Shown here in pieces: positions 1 to 9,494 of a DNA stretch of 64,000 nt; the first letter of the stretch is position 1; each line of letters opens with the position of its first letter. The notes beneath the pieces are model-generated. The model was not told where the DNA came from. It did no database searches and saw only the letters and a list, made by a program, of their open reading frames with translations. Made by a program: the position numbers and the translations under genes. This stretch comes from Arsenophonus sp046530735 (GTDB taxonomy: Bacteria > Pseudomonadota > Gammaproteobacteria > Enterobacterales > Enterobacteriaceae). The stretch is from assembly GCA_046530735.1 (NCBI GenBank), contig JBHEQV010000024.1:1-64000 (forward strand), in the 5' to 3' direction.

Positions 1-478
1 AAGTTAATCTGATCTACTGGATATCTAACTAGTAAAGAGCTATGGTGCCACTAATATAAATCCCTTGATGCTTTGTTAGAAAGGTTATCAGCGTATCCTC
101 AAGTGCAATGAGGATGTTGGAGAAAGATTGATAAGAGCTACTGGAATTCTATTCCTTTCTATTAACGCACTTGGCATTAATAGGAATACAAAATTCAATT
201 GAATCAGTTTTATGACAGTTAGGCTATGAAGCTTGCATACCAGAAGAAGTGTTGTTCAAGAACGCAACCATTTTAATAGTATTTAAGCTACTCTTGATCT
301 ACTCAAAAAACTAGAACTGGATATAAGTAGAGTAAAGAGAGATAGGGGGGAATGGGGAGCTGATCTGATAATCCTGGTGATAAACAACGCCTAATTTAAG
401 AGGATGGAGAACAGATTTATAAAATATCAAAGTAGAACATCCTAGCCTGATCATCATAAACCATATTTACTAATAACT
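1..478 (+). mobile_element. IS256-family remnant, 3' part
   Basis: This is the 3' third of a decayed IS256-family element, cut by the window edge. It reads like the same segment of the fuller copies at 9495-10875 and 36030-37440. The remains of the transposase C-terminus can be read in broken frames (the AFYDFPSAHW and TTNPIEST region), followed by the shared right end with the 'ggatggagaacagattta' stretch. There is no open frame, so it is inactive. It abuts an IS91-family remnant directly. Confidence 0.8.
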
Positions 479-479
479 A

Positions 480-1840
480 TTGATGATATCTGTAAGAATT
501 TCTTAAAAAGAATAATAAAAGTATCAATTTACGGATCAATTTTATCTATCAAATAAACGTTTACCTGTGACAATATCTTGAATGTGTCTGGGTAATCCCG
601 GCCGTTGCTACTATACCTCTCCTAAATCTTCTCACAGCTATTTTTACTAAATCTGTAAGTCAAAAGTCTGCAGTTCATACAGCTTAAAAGCTATCAAGTA
701 ATCGTTAATATAGCAGGTTCATGTTTTACTCAACTACAACTGAGAAATATTATTTTTACTACTCCTATCTTCCTTGGCCTTTTTTAACAATAACTCGTTA
801 ATATTCAATGATCTGTTTCTGACTGTGCCATTCGTGCTATGCTAAAGTGAGGAATTCAAACAGGGTATCAAAAATTGATATCTTCTATGCCTTGAATATT
901 TATGATCGAAAACTTCATCAATATCAGCATCTTCATATCTTCGTCACACGTATAGCGGCATAGATATTAAACATACTGTATAGCAGAGCTTTTTTTTAAA
1001 AAAGAGCGGTCGAAGAGAAAATCCCCCCTGCTAAGATGCTACCATCCGGCTGCTATACGTCACAGCGATGACCTAATAAATCTAAAATTTCCTAGTTTTT
1101 GACATATCTGGATCAGAAAATAGTATCGAGTACTCTGTAAAGTACAGTACGGATGGTTACTATAGAAAGTACACTTTTCTAAAAAGACAAAATTAGGTGG
1201 TATATAGTATGAAATAGCTCAGGCGATACTACTTTAAATGATCACTGGTATCCGCGTTAAAACTTATGGGGTTACTGAATAGAAAAATTATTGTACATCA
1301 TTACTATAACCACTTAACTAACCAGTACCGGCAAAGATTTTGTTGCAAGAAAAAATGATTGTAAACTACATTAGCAATATAATCCGGAGAAGGGATTAAG
1401 ATATTACGTTACTATAGTTTCTTATTAAATTGTAAATTAGGTACACTATTACCAAAGATGTATATAAGGCGTTGAAAACGACAGCTCAAAAAAAACCGGA
1501 AAATCATGGTTTGCTGTTCTAATAAAAGGATTTCTGCCGCACAGATACGTACAAATGCATTCTGTGTGTGTCGACAGGGTACTTTTACCGACGCTCAGCC
1601 TGGCAAACAAGTAACTGAATTGTTGTCAGAAAAAATGTATAAAATAAAAAATAATACTTTATAAGTTAATCCATAGGATTTAATGTCTATAAAATTAGTG
1701 TATTAGGTCAATATATAGACTATGATGAAATTTTAACTTACTTTAGAAAAAGTAAACTATTTTTCCATCTCCATTTTAGAAAAAAAGATAGTTTTTTCAT
1801 TTAATAAATGGAAATTTAATTTTTTAACCATCAAGCTATT
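480..1840 (+). mobile_element. IS91-family remnant, 5'-truncated
   Basis: This is a decayed IS91-family (HUH Y2 transposase) element lacking its first ~450 bp. It aligns with the fuller copies at 25280-27062 and 49325-51175. Broken-frame pieces correspond to the transposase segments known from IS91 TnpA: a FF-NNW region, then H-H-RGLDIK, then HYGFLSN and the CILC-type metal-binding end. It starts exactly where IS256 ends, at the same IS91 position where the truncated copy at 20455-20950 stops, so IS256 probably inserted into it. Confidence 0.75.
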
Positions 1841-2226
1841 TAACGTACATCACAATAACTAAATAATTTATTCTTGTGATGTAGTTTTGCAAGAGAACTT
1901 TCAGTAATATTGTAAAATGGTTTCCTACAATCTGGGATTTTGCAATGATATCGTTGCAACTTATTTTATTCTCCACAGGATATAAAATGTTTACTATTAT
2001 AGTATTAGCAAGATAAAATGGAAAGATTTACTTCAATATATTAATTAATATCATCATCAAACAGATTCTCACCGTGCCAAAATAATAAAATCTAACCTAT
2101 GATGATAGGGAGTAATAAAAGAGTCTCTCTGATCTGCATGACTATTTATTTTTTATGGAAACTCCCTGTAGGAAAATCCTTTATATAGCATAAGAGATTT
2201 TTAGCAATAACTTTTGCCAATATAAG
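1841..2226 (-). mobile_element. IS1595-family remnant, N-terminal half
   Basis: This stretch repeats at 38110-38560. Read on the minus strand, the combined copies give a zinc-ribbon start (RYHCKNC-like) and a helix-turn-helix region (LRKSA...FRWRHRF-like) typical of IS1595-family transposases. This copy is broken by many stops. It lies directly after an IS91 remnant, which suggests that IS91 landed inside the IS1595 element. Confidence 0.6.
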
Positions 2227-2686
2227 TCAATGGGCACACACTCGATAATAAAACCTTTATATCTACGATTAGAATCGCATTTTTAGCTATAATCTATTGC
2301 AATAATTTTTATATCTAATTTAATATCATTCATAATTAGTAGCAAATAATATATTTTTCGTAAGAAAATTGATGTAGTTTTCAAATTGATTAATGTTAAA
2401 CTTAGTGCGCAAACAAATTTTAAAACAAACACTTGAGCTTGGTAATACGGTATATCACATATTACGCAATATTCTGGATTTTAAACCTGTGAAGAAATAT
2501 TACTATTAGTTTTGTTTCAAAACAGGCCATTTCTATATAATTCAGAAAACTGAATGTATTTTAGATTTTTCTTTTATATGTAAGAAAGATGTTAATATTC
2601 ATGAAGTTTTAATTATAGGTCCCGTTGCTAGTTTGATTAGCGTGGGTGAGTTATCATTAACAAATAATCTTAGTAATACCAAAAAC
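2227..2686. other. AT-rich stretch upstream of aroK, no gene recognised
   Basis: In E. coli hofQ lies upstream of aroK, but I could not recover a hofQ reading here. A small inverted repeat, ttcagaaaactgaa, sits near 2541-2554. The region must carry the promoter for aroK-aroB; no convincing -35/-10 pair was assigned. The 18 codons in frame upstream of the aroK start are not conserved in the family. Confidence 0.3.
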
Positions 2687-3208
2687 ATGGCAGAAAAACG
2701 CAATATATTTCTGGTTGGGCCTATGGGCGCTGGAAAAAGTACTATTGGTCGCCAGCTAGCGCAACAACTTAGGATGGAGTTTTTTGATTCCGATCAAGAA
2801 ATTGAACGACGTACTGGTGCTGATGTTAGTTGGGTATTTGATTTAGAAGGTGAAGAAGGATTTCGGGAACGTGAAGAAAAAATTATCAATGACCTTACAA
2901 AAAAACAAGGCATTATTCTAGCAACAGGGGGAGGATCGGTAAAATCAAAAGAAATACGAAACCGACTATCTGCTCGTGGGATAGTTGTTTATCTTGAAAC
3001 TAAAATTGAAAAACAAATGGCACGAACTCAACATGATAAAAAAAGACCTTTATTGAAAATAGATCACCATGCTCGTGAAATTTTAGAAAAACTTTCTCAT
3101 GAACGTAATCCACTTTATGAAGAAATCTCAGACATTACTGTTCATACTGACGATCAAAGTGCAAAAGTAGTTGCTAATCAAATCATTGGGTTATTAAAAA
3201 ATACTTAA
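2687..3208 (+). CDS. aroK: Shikimate kinase I
   Basis: Phosphorylates shikimate at the 3-hydroxyl with ATP, the fifth step of the shikimate pathway to chorismate, in the cytoplasm. The 173-residue product matches the E. coli AroK length and sequence throughout. The Walker A loop GPMGAGKST is at residues 11-19, the shikimate-binding D-D-E region (DSDQEIE) follows, the GGGSV loop is near residue 80, and the lid arginine lies in the KKRPLL segment. The start is the ATG that gives MAEKRNIF; the open frame extends 18 codons further upstream, but those residues have no family counterpart. It is first in the classical aroK-aroB-damX cluster, 56 bp before aroB, and is probably cotranscribed with it. 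Retention with aroB suggests that chorismate supply is still needed. Confidence 0.95.
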   Translation: MAEKRNIFLVGPMGAGKSTIGRQLAQQLRMEFFDSDQEIERRTGADVSWVFDLEGEEGFREREEKIINDLTKKQGIILATGGGSVKSKEIRNRLSARGIVVYLETKIEKQMARTQHDKKRPLLKIDHHAREILEKLSHERNPLYEEISDITVHTDDQSAKVVANQIIGLLKNT

Positions 3209-3264
3209 TTTTAATAAATGAATAATAATGACTGATTAACTATCTCATAAAAGGTAAAATCAAT

Positions 3265-4359
3265 ATGGAAAAATTGATAGTTACACTCGGTAAACGGAGT
3301 TACCCTATTAATATCGCTTTTGGTTTACTTAACTCATCTGATGCATTTTTACCGCTTAAAAGTGGCGAATACGTAATGATTATAACGAACAAAACGCTAC
3401 ATTCTATTTATTCCGCAAGAGTAAAATCTACTCTTATAAAAATGGGCGTCAAAGTTGATGAGATCATTCTACCTGACGGAGAACAGTATAAATCATTAGA
3501 TACCCTTGATACTATTTTCACTGCTTTATTAAAAAAAAATCATCCTCGAAGCACCACTCTTATTGCCCTTGGAGGCGGTGTAATTGGTGACTTGGCAGGA
3601 TTTGCTGCCGCCTGTTACAAAAGAGGAGTTCGTTTTATTCAAGCACCAACCTCGCTTTTATCTCAAATTGACTCATCTGTTGGAGGAAAAACAGCAGTTA
3701 ATCATCCATTAGGTAAAAACATGATTGGTGCTTTCTATCAACCAATATCGGTAATTATTGATTTAGATAGTCTAAAAACATTACCAGCACGTCAATTTTC
3801 TTCAGGCCTAGCAGAAATTATTAAATATAGTATTATTTTAGATAATAATTTTTTTTGTTGGTTAGAAAAAAATATTAATAAACTATTTAATTTTGATGAA
3901 AAAAAAATATCTTATTGTATCCGGATTTGTTGTGAATTAAAAGCAAAGATCATTGCCATGGATGAAAAAGAAACCAATGGACAACGTGCATTATTGAACT
4001 TAGGACATACATTTGGTCATGCCATTGAAACTGAATTAGGCTATGGTTCCTGGCTACATGGTGAGGCAGTTTCTGCAGGCATCATGATGGCAGCAAAAAC
4101 TGCAGAGTTAATTGGCGAATTTAATAATAATGATACTAAACGCATTTTAAACTTACTGAGGAAAGCAAATATTCCTACTAAAGGACCAGCAAAAATGCCT
4201 GCTGAAGCTTATTTACCGCACATGATGAGAGATAAAAAAGTATTTAATAATCAACTAAATCTAGTGTTACCCAAATCTATTGGTAATGCAGAATTATACA
4301 CTAATGTAAGTCATGAGATTGTTTTAAAAGCAATTAAACAATGCCTAGATACAGATTAA
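3265..4359 (+). CDS. aroB: 3-dehydroquinate synthase
   Basis: Converts DAHP to 3-dehydroquinate, the second step of the shikimate pathway, using NAD+ and a divalent metal. The 364-residue product has the family length. Visible motifs are the DGEQYK segment, the nucleotide-binding ALGGGVIGDLAGFAA, the SSVGGKTAVNHPLGKNMIGAF core and the metal-binding histidines in LGHTFGHAIE and WLHGEAV. The ATG start gives MEKLIVTLGKRSYPI, matching the usual N-terminus. It lies between aroK and damX as in free-living relatives. Homopolymer A runs (nine A near 3531) stay in frame. All active-site regions look intact. Confidence 0.95.
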   Translation: MEKLIVTLGKRSYPINIAFGLLNSSDAFLPLKSGEYVMIITNKTLHSIYSARVKSTLIKMGVKVDEIILPDGEQYKSLDTLDTIFTALLKKNHPRSTTLIALGGGVIGDLAGFAAACYKRGVRFIQAPTSLLSQIDSSVGGKTAVNHPLGKNMIGAFYQPISVIIDLDSLKTLPARQFSSGLAEIIKYSIILDNNFFCWLEKNINKLFNFDEKKISYCIRICCELKAKIIAMDEKETNGQRALLNLGHTFGHAIETELGYGSWLHGEAVSAGIMMAAKTAELIGEFNNNDTKRILNLLRKANIPTKGPAKMPAEAYLPHMMRDKKVFNNQLNLVLPKSIGNAELYTNVSHEIVLKAIKQCLDTD

Positions 4360-4485
4360 ACCATGATCAATATAGATAAGATAGGCTATAGTAGCACTAT
4401 AAATAAATATCCGTATAATTAGAATTAAACTATCAAAATCATCTTTATTCATTATTTAATGTGATCCACCTTAAATGGAGGAAGA

Positions 4486-5364
4486 ATGGACGAGTTTAAA
4501 CCAGAAAGAGATCCTCAAGATCAGAGTAACTTCCGGCCAGATACTTCAGATAGGCCTGTATTACGTTCACGTCAGAAAGAATCTAAATACCATATAGCTT
4601 CTCGACAACATGTCATGATTGGTATTTCTGTTTTGGTTCTATTATTAATTATTATTGTAATTAGCTCAGCACTTAAAGCACCAACTGATCATGAGAAACA
4701 ATATACCTCTACAACAATAAATAAGCGTAATATCGATATTTATAAATCAACATCACTGTTAAATGAATCTTCTTTGCCTTTACCTAAAGAACATAATCAA
4801 TCACAAATCGAAACTATGCCTTTAATTAGTAATACACAAACTAAAAGTTCTTTGCCTTTATCTAATCAAGATCAAGATAAACGTATTGAAATCCCTAGTA
4901 ACGTTGTTGATGCTTTACGACAAGGAGAAACATTACCTAATATAAAGCAACAACTAGCTGAAAATACAACATCAATACCATCATCAATAAAACCTCCATC
5001 CACAATCTTAGTAAAGATTGTTGAACCAATTAAAACTAATCCTGAAACAAAAATAAAACATATAGTTCAAACAGATATAAATCAAAGTGCTGATTTATTG
5101 TCGGCTCCAACAAGCAATTACACACTACAATTAAGTAGCGCAAGCCGTTCGAATTCTCTAGAAGCATTTGCTAAAAACAATCACTTAACTAATTATAAAA
5201 TCTATAAGTCCATACGTAATGGACAACCATGGTATGTTCTTATCCATGGTAATTACCGCTCAGTCAGTGAAGCAAAAAACGCAACTTTAACTTTACCTGA
5301 TTCTGTTCAGAAAAAAAAACCATGGGTTAGAAAATTTCAACAAGTAAAGCAAGATCAAAAATAA
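4486..5364 (+). CDS. damX: Cell-division SPOR-domain protein DamX
   Basis: DamX is an inner-membrane bitopic protein that binds denuded septal peptidoglycan through a C-terminal SPOR domain. Here it has 292 residues, clearly shorter than the roughly 430 of E. coli. A hydrophilic cytoplasmic N-terminus is followed by one membrane segment (about residues 43-64, VMIGISVLVLLLIIIVI), a Ser/Thr/Pro/Gln-rich linker that has lost much of its usual length, and a SPOR domain from about residue 208 (YTLQLSSAS ... GQPWYVL ... KPWVRKF). A strong GGAGGA Shine-Dalgarno precedes the ATG by a few bases. The linker shortening is seen in the sequence; that function is kept is inferred from the intact SPOR domain. 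Confidence 0.92.
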   Translation: MDEFKPERDPQDQSNFRPDTSDRPVLRSRQKESKYHIASRQHVMIGISVLVLLLIIIVISSALKAPTDHEKQYTSTTINKRNIDIYKSTSLLNESSLPLPKEHNQSQIETMPLISNTQTKSSLPLSNQDQDKRIEIPSNVVDALRQGETLPNIKQQLAENTTSIPSSIKPPSTILVKIVEPIKTNPETKIKHIVQTDINQSADLLSAPTSNYTLQLSSASRSNSLEAFAKNNHLTNYKIYKSIRNGQPWYVLIHGNYRSVSEAKNATLTLPDSVQKKKPWVRKFQQVKQDQK

Positions 5365-5433
5365 AGAATTATTAATAGAAAATGCTATGTTCTAAACAGA
5401 ACATACAAAAAACTTTGCAATATTTAGATAAAA

Positions 5434-6298
5434 ATGCCGACATTAAAGAAAAAACGCGCTTTTTTTTTAAAATTGGCTGGCGGAAAAACTTCTTTTGGTA
5501 GAATAAGTTAAAATATCTACCAGAAGGTAGTTGTCTGGTATAATCATTTATCTGAGCAGATTCAGTATTTTTAAATACTAACTATAATGCTTACATCCTA
5601 GCTGAGATAAATAATGATCTCATCAATTTATATAATACTGTAAATATAGTACTGATATATTTATGCAGCATTCATGTCAACTTTTTAACAATGAGTTAAA
5701 TATACCTGAATAATATTATCGTTTACGTAGATAATTTAACTTATGTAATAATTCTAAACGCGTAGTGAATTATTTTTATATCTTAATCGTCATTGTTATA
5801 ATGGTCTTTGTCGTTACAATTAAAAATTGGAACTTAACCTTCCACTTTGGCGTTATAATAAACCTTATTTTTATGAAGATGAACTCTTTCAGTTTACTGA
5901 AAAAGCATAAAAAGCTATTTTTAGTTGCCAAACCTATCAAAAAACATTACTATCAACGAACAAAAGTTCTATCGTTTACTACAATCCATACCTATACATC
6001 GCTTTCTGATTCGACTAATTTTACCGAATATCATATAAATAATTTTGGTACTAAGAAGAATACAATCTGGATAAAATTTCTTATAATTTATCATCAACAC
6101 ACGGAATACCTGTATTAATATCAAATTATGATACAACAGAGGACTAAAGAATGGTATCATCACTATAAGCTAAATGTTATTAAAGTACGTAGAATAATTA
6201 CTCATAATAGTCTCTCTTGTAGAGAAGTCAGTAAACTTTTAGCATTTTATAATTCAACTTATAAAAACATAAAAGACAAAAACAAATCGGAGACAATA
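5434..6298 (+). pseudogene. dam: Decayed DNA adenine methylase dam
   Basis: This is the position of dam between damX and rpe in E. coli. Reading across frames recovers Dam in order. It begins with an ATG and KKKRAFF (5434 on), followed by the LAGGK-like motif, a YLPEG-CLV stretch, VFLNTN and a NNDLINLYN-like stretch. At the end come REWY-like (KEWYHHYKL), VIKVRR and VSKLLAFYN, matching the Dam C-terminus. Stops and frameshifts interrupt all of the middle, and the catalytic DPPY motif cannot be read. The last 57 codons happen to lie in one open frame with rpe. Methyl-directed strand discrimination is presumably lost. Confidence 0.88.
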
Positions 6299-6979
6299 AT
6301 GAAAAATTTTTTGATTGCCCCATCTATTTTATCCGCAAATTTTGCATATTTAGGTGAAGATATTAACAAAGTTATTAAAGCTGGCGCTGATATTATTCAT
6401 TTTGATGTTATGGATAATCATTATGTTCCAAACTTAACTTTCGGCCCAATGATATGTAAAGCATTGCGAGATTACGGTATTAAAATACCAATTGATGTCC
6501 ATTTAATGGTAAAACAAGTAAATCAATTGATTCCTGACTTTGCTAAAGTTGGTGCAACCTATATCACCTTTCATGCTGAAATATGTGAGCATATTGATCG
6601 CACATTAGAATTAATTAAAGATAACGGATGTAAAGCTGGTTTAGCTTTTAATCCTGCTACACCATTAAACTATTTAGAATACGTGATAGATAAATTAGAT
6701 ATGATCCTAATCATGTCAGTAATTCCTGGTTTTGGTGGACAATCTTTTATTCCACAAACCCTAAATAAATTACGTCAAGTTCGTAAAATGATCGATTATA
6801 ACGGTTCTAATATTCGATTAGAAGTTGATGGAGGGATCAACATTAATAATATTATTAATGTTGCAAATGCAGGTGCTGATACTTTTGTCGCTGGTTCTGC
6901 AATTTTTAATCAACCAGATTACAAAACTGTTATTAATGCTATGCGTAAAAAATTAACTAAGGCAACTGATTCCATTTAA
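6299..6979 (+). CDS. rpe: Ribulose-phosphate 3-epimerase
   Basis: Interconverts ribulose 5-phosphate and xylulose 5-phosphate in the non-oxidative pentose phosphate pathway. The 226-residue TIM barrel matches the E. coli enzyme from MKNFLIAPSILSANFA onward. The metal/catalytic segment HFDVMDNHYVPNLTFGP, the PIDVHLMV motif, the MSVIPGFGGQSFIP loop and the phosphate-binding LEVDGGI and GADTFVAGSAIF are all present. The start is the ATG at 6299, preceded by GGAG at 6289-6292 with a six-base spacer. A longer open frame from 6128 is only the in-frame tail of the dam fossil. The gene sits in the aroK-trpS cluster, with gph decayed behind it. Confidence 0.95.
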   Translation: MKNFLIAPSILSANFAYLGEDINKVIKAGADIIHFDVMDNHYVPNLTFGPMICKALRDYGIKIPIDVHLMVKQVNQLIPDFAKVGATYITFHAEICEHIDRTLELIKDNGCKAGLAFNPATPLNYLEYVIDKLDMILIMSVIPGFGGQSFIPQTLNKLRQVRKMIDYNGSNIRLEVDGGININNIINVANAGADTFVAGSAIFNQPDYKTVINAMRKKLTKATDSI

Positions 6980-6989
6980 AAAACTAGTA

Positions 6990-7428
6990 TTAAGTTATCA
7001 CATTTAATTTAAATTATATCGTACCATTAATCGACTGTACCTATCAGGTTAGCAGAAATAGCCAAATAACCTTTGTCAATATAAGTTAACAGCATTTATT
7101 GATCTTTTATTAAAATTAATCATTGACTTCTAATTTTCTTTAAAATTAGGGAGTGATGAAGTAAAAGAGAAGCCCTTAATTCAGTTCACTATTTCCTACA
7201 AAAGAAAATTTACCTACATCCTACATAAAGATCAAATATTATTTATCGGCAATTCTCATAATGATATCTTAGCTGTTAAAGTTGCAGATTATCCTTGTGT
7301 AGTTTTAAACTTATAGATATAACTATATTGAATCTTTACTATTATAGTAAATCAGATTTTATCTTAGATAACTTTACCAATCAACTTCCTGCGTTAGAAT
7401 TACTACATTTAACAATTCTGGAATAATA
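6990..7428 (+). pseudogene. gph: Decayed phosphoglycolate phosphatase gph
   Basis: gph lies between rpe and trpS in E. coli. The 3' half is readable: a segment like LFIGNSHNDILAVKVADYP (7238-7295) matches the HAD motif region GDSRNDI-AAKAAG of Gph. Then frameshifted SDFIL-DN-TNQL-PALELLHLTILE runs to a stop just before the trpS start. The N-terminal half, including the first HAD aspartate motif, cannot be recovered. Loss of Gph implies either no phosphoglycolate problem or host or other-enzyme clean-up; that is inference. Confidence 0.75.
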
Positions 7429-7430
7429 AC

Positions 7431-8471
7431 ATGAAGATCTCCCCTATAAAATTAATTAATACTCATAAAAAACTAATTGTATTTAGTGGGGCTCAACCAT
7501 CTGGGGAGTTAACCATTGGCAACTATATTGGTGCATTACGCCAATGGGTCAAGATGCAAAATAATTATGACTGTATTTATTGTATTGTTGATCAACATGC
7601 TATTACAGTCTATCAAGATCCAAAAGAATTAAGAAAGCGTACGCTTGATACATTAGCCTTATACTTAGCTTGTGGTATTGATGCTAAAAAAAGTATTATT
7701 TTTGTTCAATCCCATGTTCCTCAACATACCCAACTTAATTGGGTACTTAACTGTTATACCTATTTTAGTGAATTAAGGCGCATGACACAATTTAAAAATA
7801 AATCAACTGGTCATACTAAAAATATTAATACTGGATTATTTGATTATCCAGTATTAATGGCTGCTGATATTTTACTTTATCAGGCAAACCAAGTTCCGGT
7901 TGGTATTGATCAAAAACAACATTTAGAATTAAGCCGTGATATTGCTCAACGTTTTAATTCTCTCTATGGTGAAATATTCACCATACCAAATCCCTTTATT
8001 CCTGAAAAAGGAGCGCGGATTATCTCTCTACAAGAAACACAAAAAAAGATGTCAAAATCAGATGATAACCGCAATAATGTAATAACTTTATTAGAAAATC
8101 CTAAATCAGCAGCTAAAAAAATAAAACGTGCCCTTACTGATTCTAATAAACCACCACGAATTTATTATGATTTAGAAAAAAAACCAGGTATTTCTAATTT
8201 GATAGATATTCTTTCTGGCGTAACAGGTACATCTACCTTGGATATAGAAAAACAATTTGCCGGGAAAATATATGGTGATCTTAAAAATACCGTTGCTGAA
8301 GCTGTTTCATCTATGTTAATAAATATCCAAACTCGTTTTAATGAATTTCGTAATAACGAAAAATTATTGAATGATATTATGTCTGAAGGTGCTAGCAGAG
8401 CAGAGGACCGCGCTCAAATAACCCTTAGTAAGGTTTATGATGCGATTGGTTTTATTATCTATAAAAAATAA
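7431..8471 (+). CDS. trpS: Tryptophanyl-tRNA synthetase
   Basis: Class I aminoacyl-tRNA synthetase that charges tRNA-Trp; cytoplasmic homodimer. The 346-residue product matches E. coli TrpS (334) from IVFSGAQPSGELTIGNY onward. The class I signature is the TIGN form of HIGH, the DQHAIT and MAADILLYQ motifs are kept, and the KMSKS loop (KKMSKSDDNRNNV) is intact. The N-terminus carries about 12 extra residues (MKISPIKLINTH) relative to E. coli; no nearer in-frame ATG exists, so the ATG at 7431 is used. It is the last gene of the aroK cluster. The C-terminal helical domain ends in YDAIGFI as expected. Confidence 0.95.
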   Translation: MKISPIKLINTHKKLIVFSGAQPSGELTIGNYIGALRQWVKMQNNYDCIYCIVDQHAITVYQDPKELRKRTLDTLALYLACGIDAKKSIIFVQSHVPQHTQLNWVLNCYTYFSELRRMTQFKNKSTGHTKNINTGLFDYPVLMAADILLYQANQVPVGIDQKQHLELSRDIAQRFNSLYGEIFTIPNPFIPEKGARIISLQETQKKMSKSDDNRNNVITLLENPKSAAKKIKRALTDSNKPPRIYYDLEKKPGISNLIDILSGVTGTSTLDIEKQFAGKIYGDLKNTVAEAVSSMLINIQTRFNEFRNNEKLLNDIMSEGASRAEDRAQITLSKVYDAIGFIIYKK

Positions 8472-8606
8472 TTTTCTCTTCCACGCAAAACTGAAGAAAG
8501 AAGACTAATTTCAAGAATCAATTATTTATATTAAAAAATTGATTTAAATATATTAATAAATTAATATTTAATTTTATTTATAAAAAATGATAAAACCAAT
8601 AAAGGT

Positions 8607-8634
8607 AGAAACTAATTAAAGTTTCTTTTTATTT
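8607..8634 (+). terminator. Probable intrinsic terminator downstream of trpS
   Basis: A 7-bp stem (agaaact / agtttct) with a 6-base loop is followed directly by a T run, about 135 bp after the trpS stop. Its place at the end of the aroK-trpS cluster fits a rho-independent terminator. The stem is AT-rich and short, so it is weak evidence. Confidence 0.45.
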
Positions 8635-8689
8635 GTTTATAATAAATAATTAACAAGAGTTATAATTTTTAATTATTAGCAAATCTAAT

Positions 8690-9494
8690 GTATGGAAGCA
8701 GCAAACTACGTTTCACTCTGATCCTTCATGAATCTGTTCTTCATACTTAAATTGAATTTTACTTACCACTAGGATCAACAGTTCAAATTCCTTTAGTTAG
8801 TCTCAGCTTTTCTGAACAAACTAGAGGAGATTAAGTATCATTAAAATAATTTTTTCTCGAACTACAGTTCTTTTAACGTTAAATTCATAGTCTCACTGTC
8901 GAAAAACCGATATCCAAATTGGATTCCTCATTCTTATTAACAACAACCAGCGTGCTGATGGAGAGGCATAGAATGTCAGCCATTCTTTTAAATCTTTCTT
9001 CAGCTTTTTCATCGCTCCAGGATAATACTTAGCTAAATTTTATCAATAAAACATTAAGCTTTATTATTGGCATCGCGACTCTCTGCTAGTTATAACTCAT
9101 TTAGATCATCTTAATTTTCGATTACATGCCTTTGTGGAGTAAAATTAGCACATAGCTGTCTTATATAGCTAGCAGAGTTGCTGCTACATGTTCGGAAATA
9201 TCTTTATCATTGAATTTAAAAAATTAAAGACATCTGATCCAGTAGCAATCTTGGAGATGCAGTTAAATCCCAGATCTTGCAAGACATTAGAAATTAAGTC
9301 CAGTTTATTTCTTATTCTCAAGAACTTATTTTAAGTACAACTGTCTCCTTGGATCTATACAGTAATATTAATAATGAGCAGAAGGCAAAGGCGATACAGT
9401 ATGCTTAGCAGGACGATAATATGTCATCGGCAAAGAAATAAACGTAACGTGTATCGATTAAATTACACAAGCATCATTGCCTTCCTCCTGAGTT
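8690..9494 (-). mobile_element. IS256-family remnant, truncated
   Basis: Read on the minus strand this is the 3' two thirds of the same IS256-family element. It runs from the right end (8690) back to the transposase segment RDLSDMRYVYF-like near 9440. Its remaining 5' half is missing because a second, plus-strand IS256 copy begins at about 9495. Many stops are present. A 72-residue open frame at 9374-9592 is only a chance frame across the junction. Confidence 0.75.

Noticed and set aside
2633..2686. Longer AroK from 2633
   Set aside because: The extra 18 residues have no counterpart in the family; MAEKRNIF at 2687 is the conserved start.
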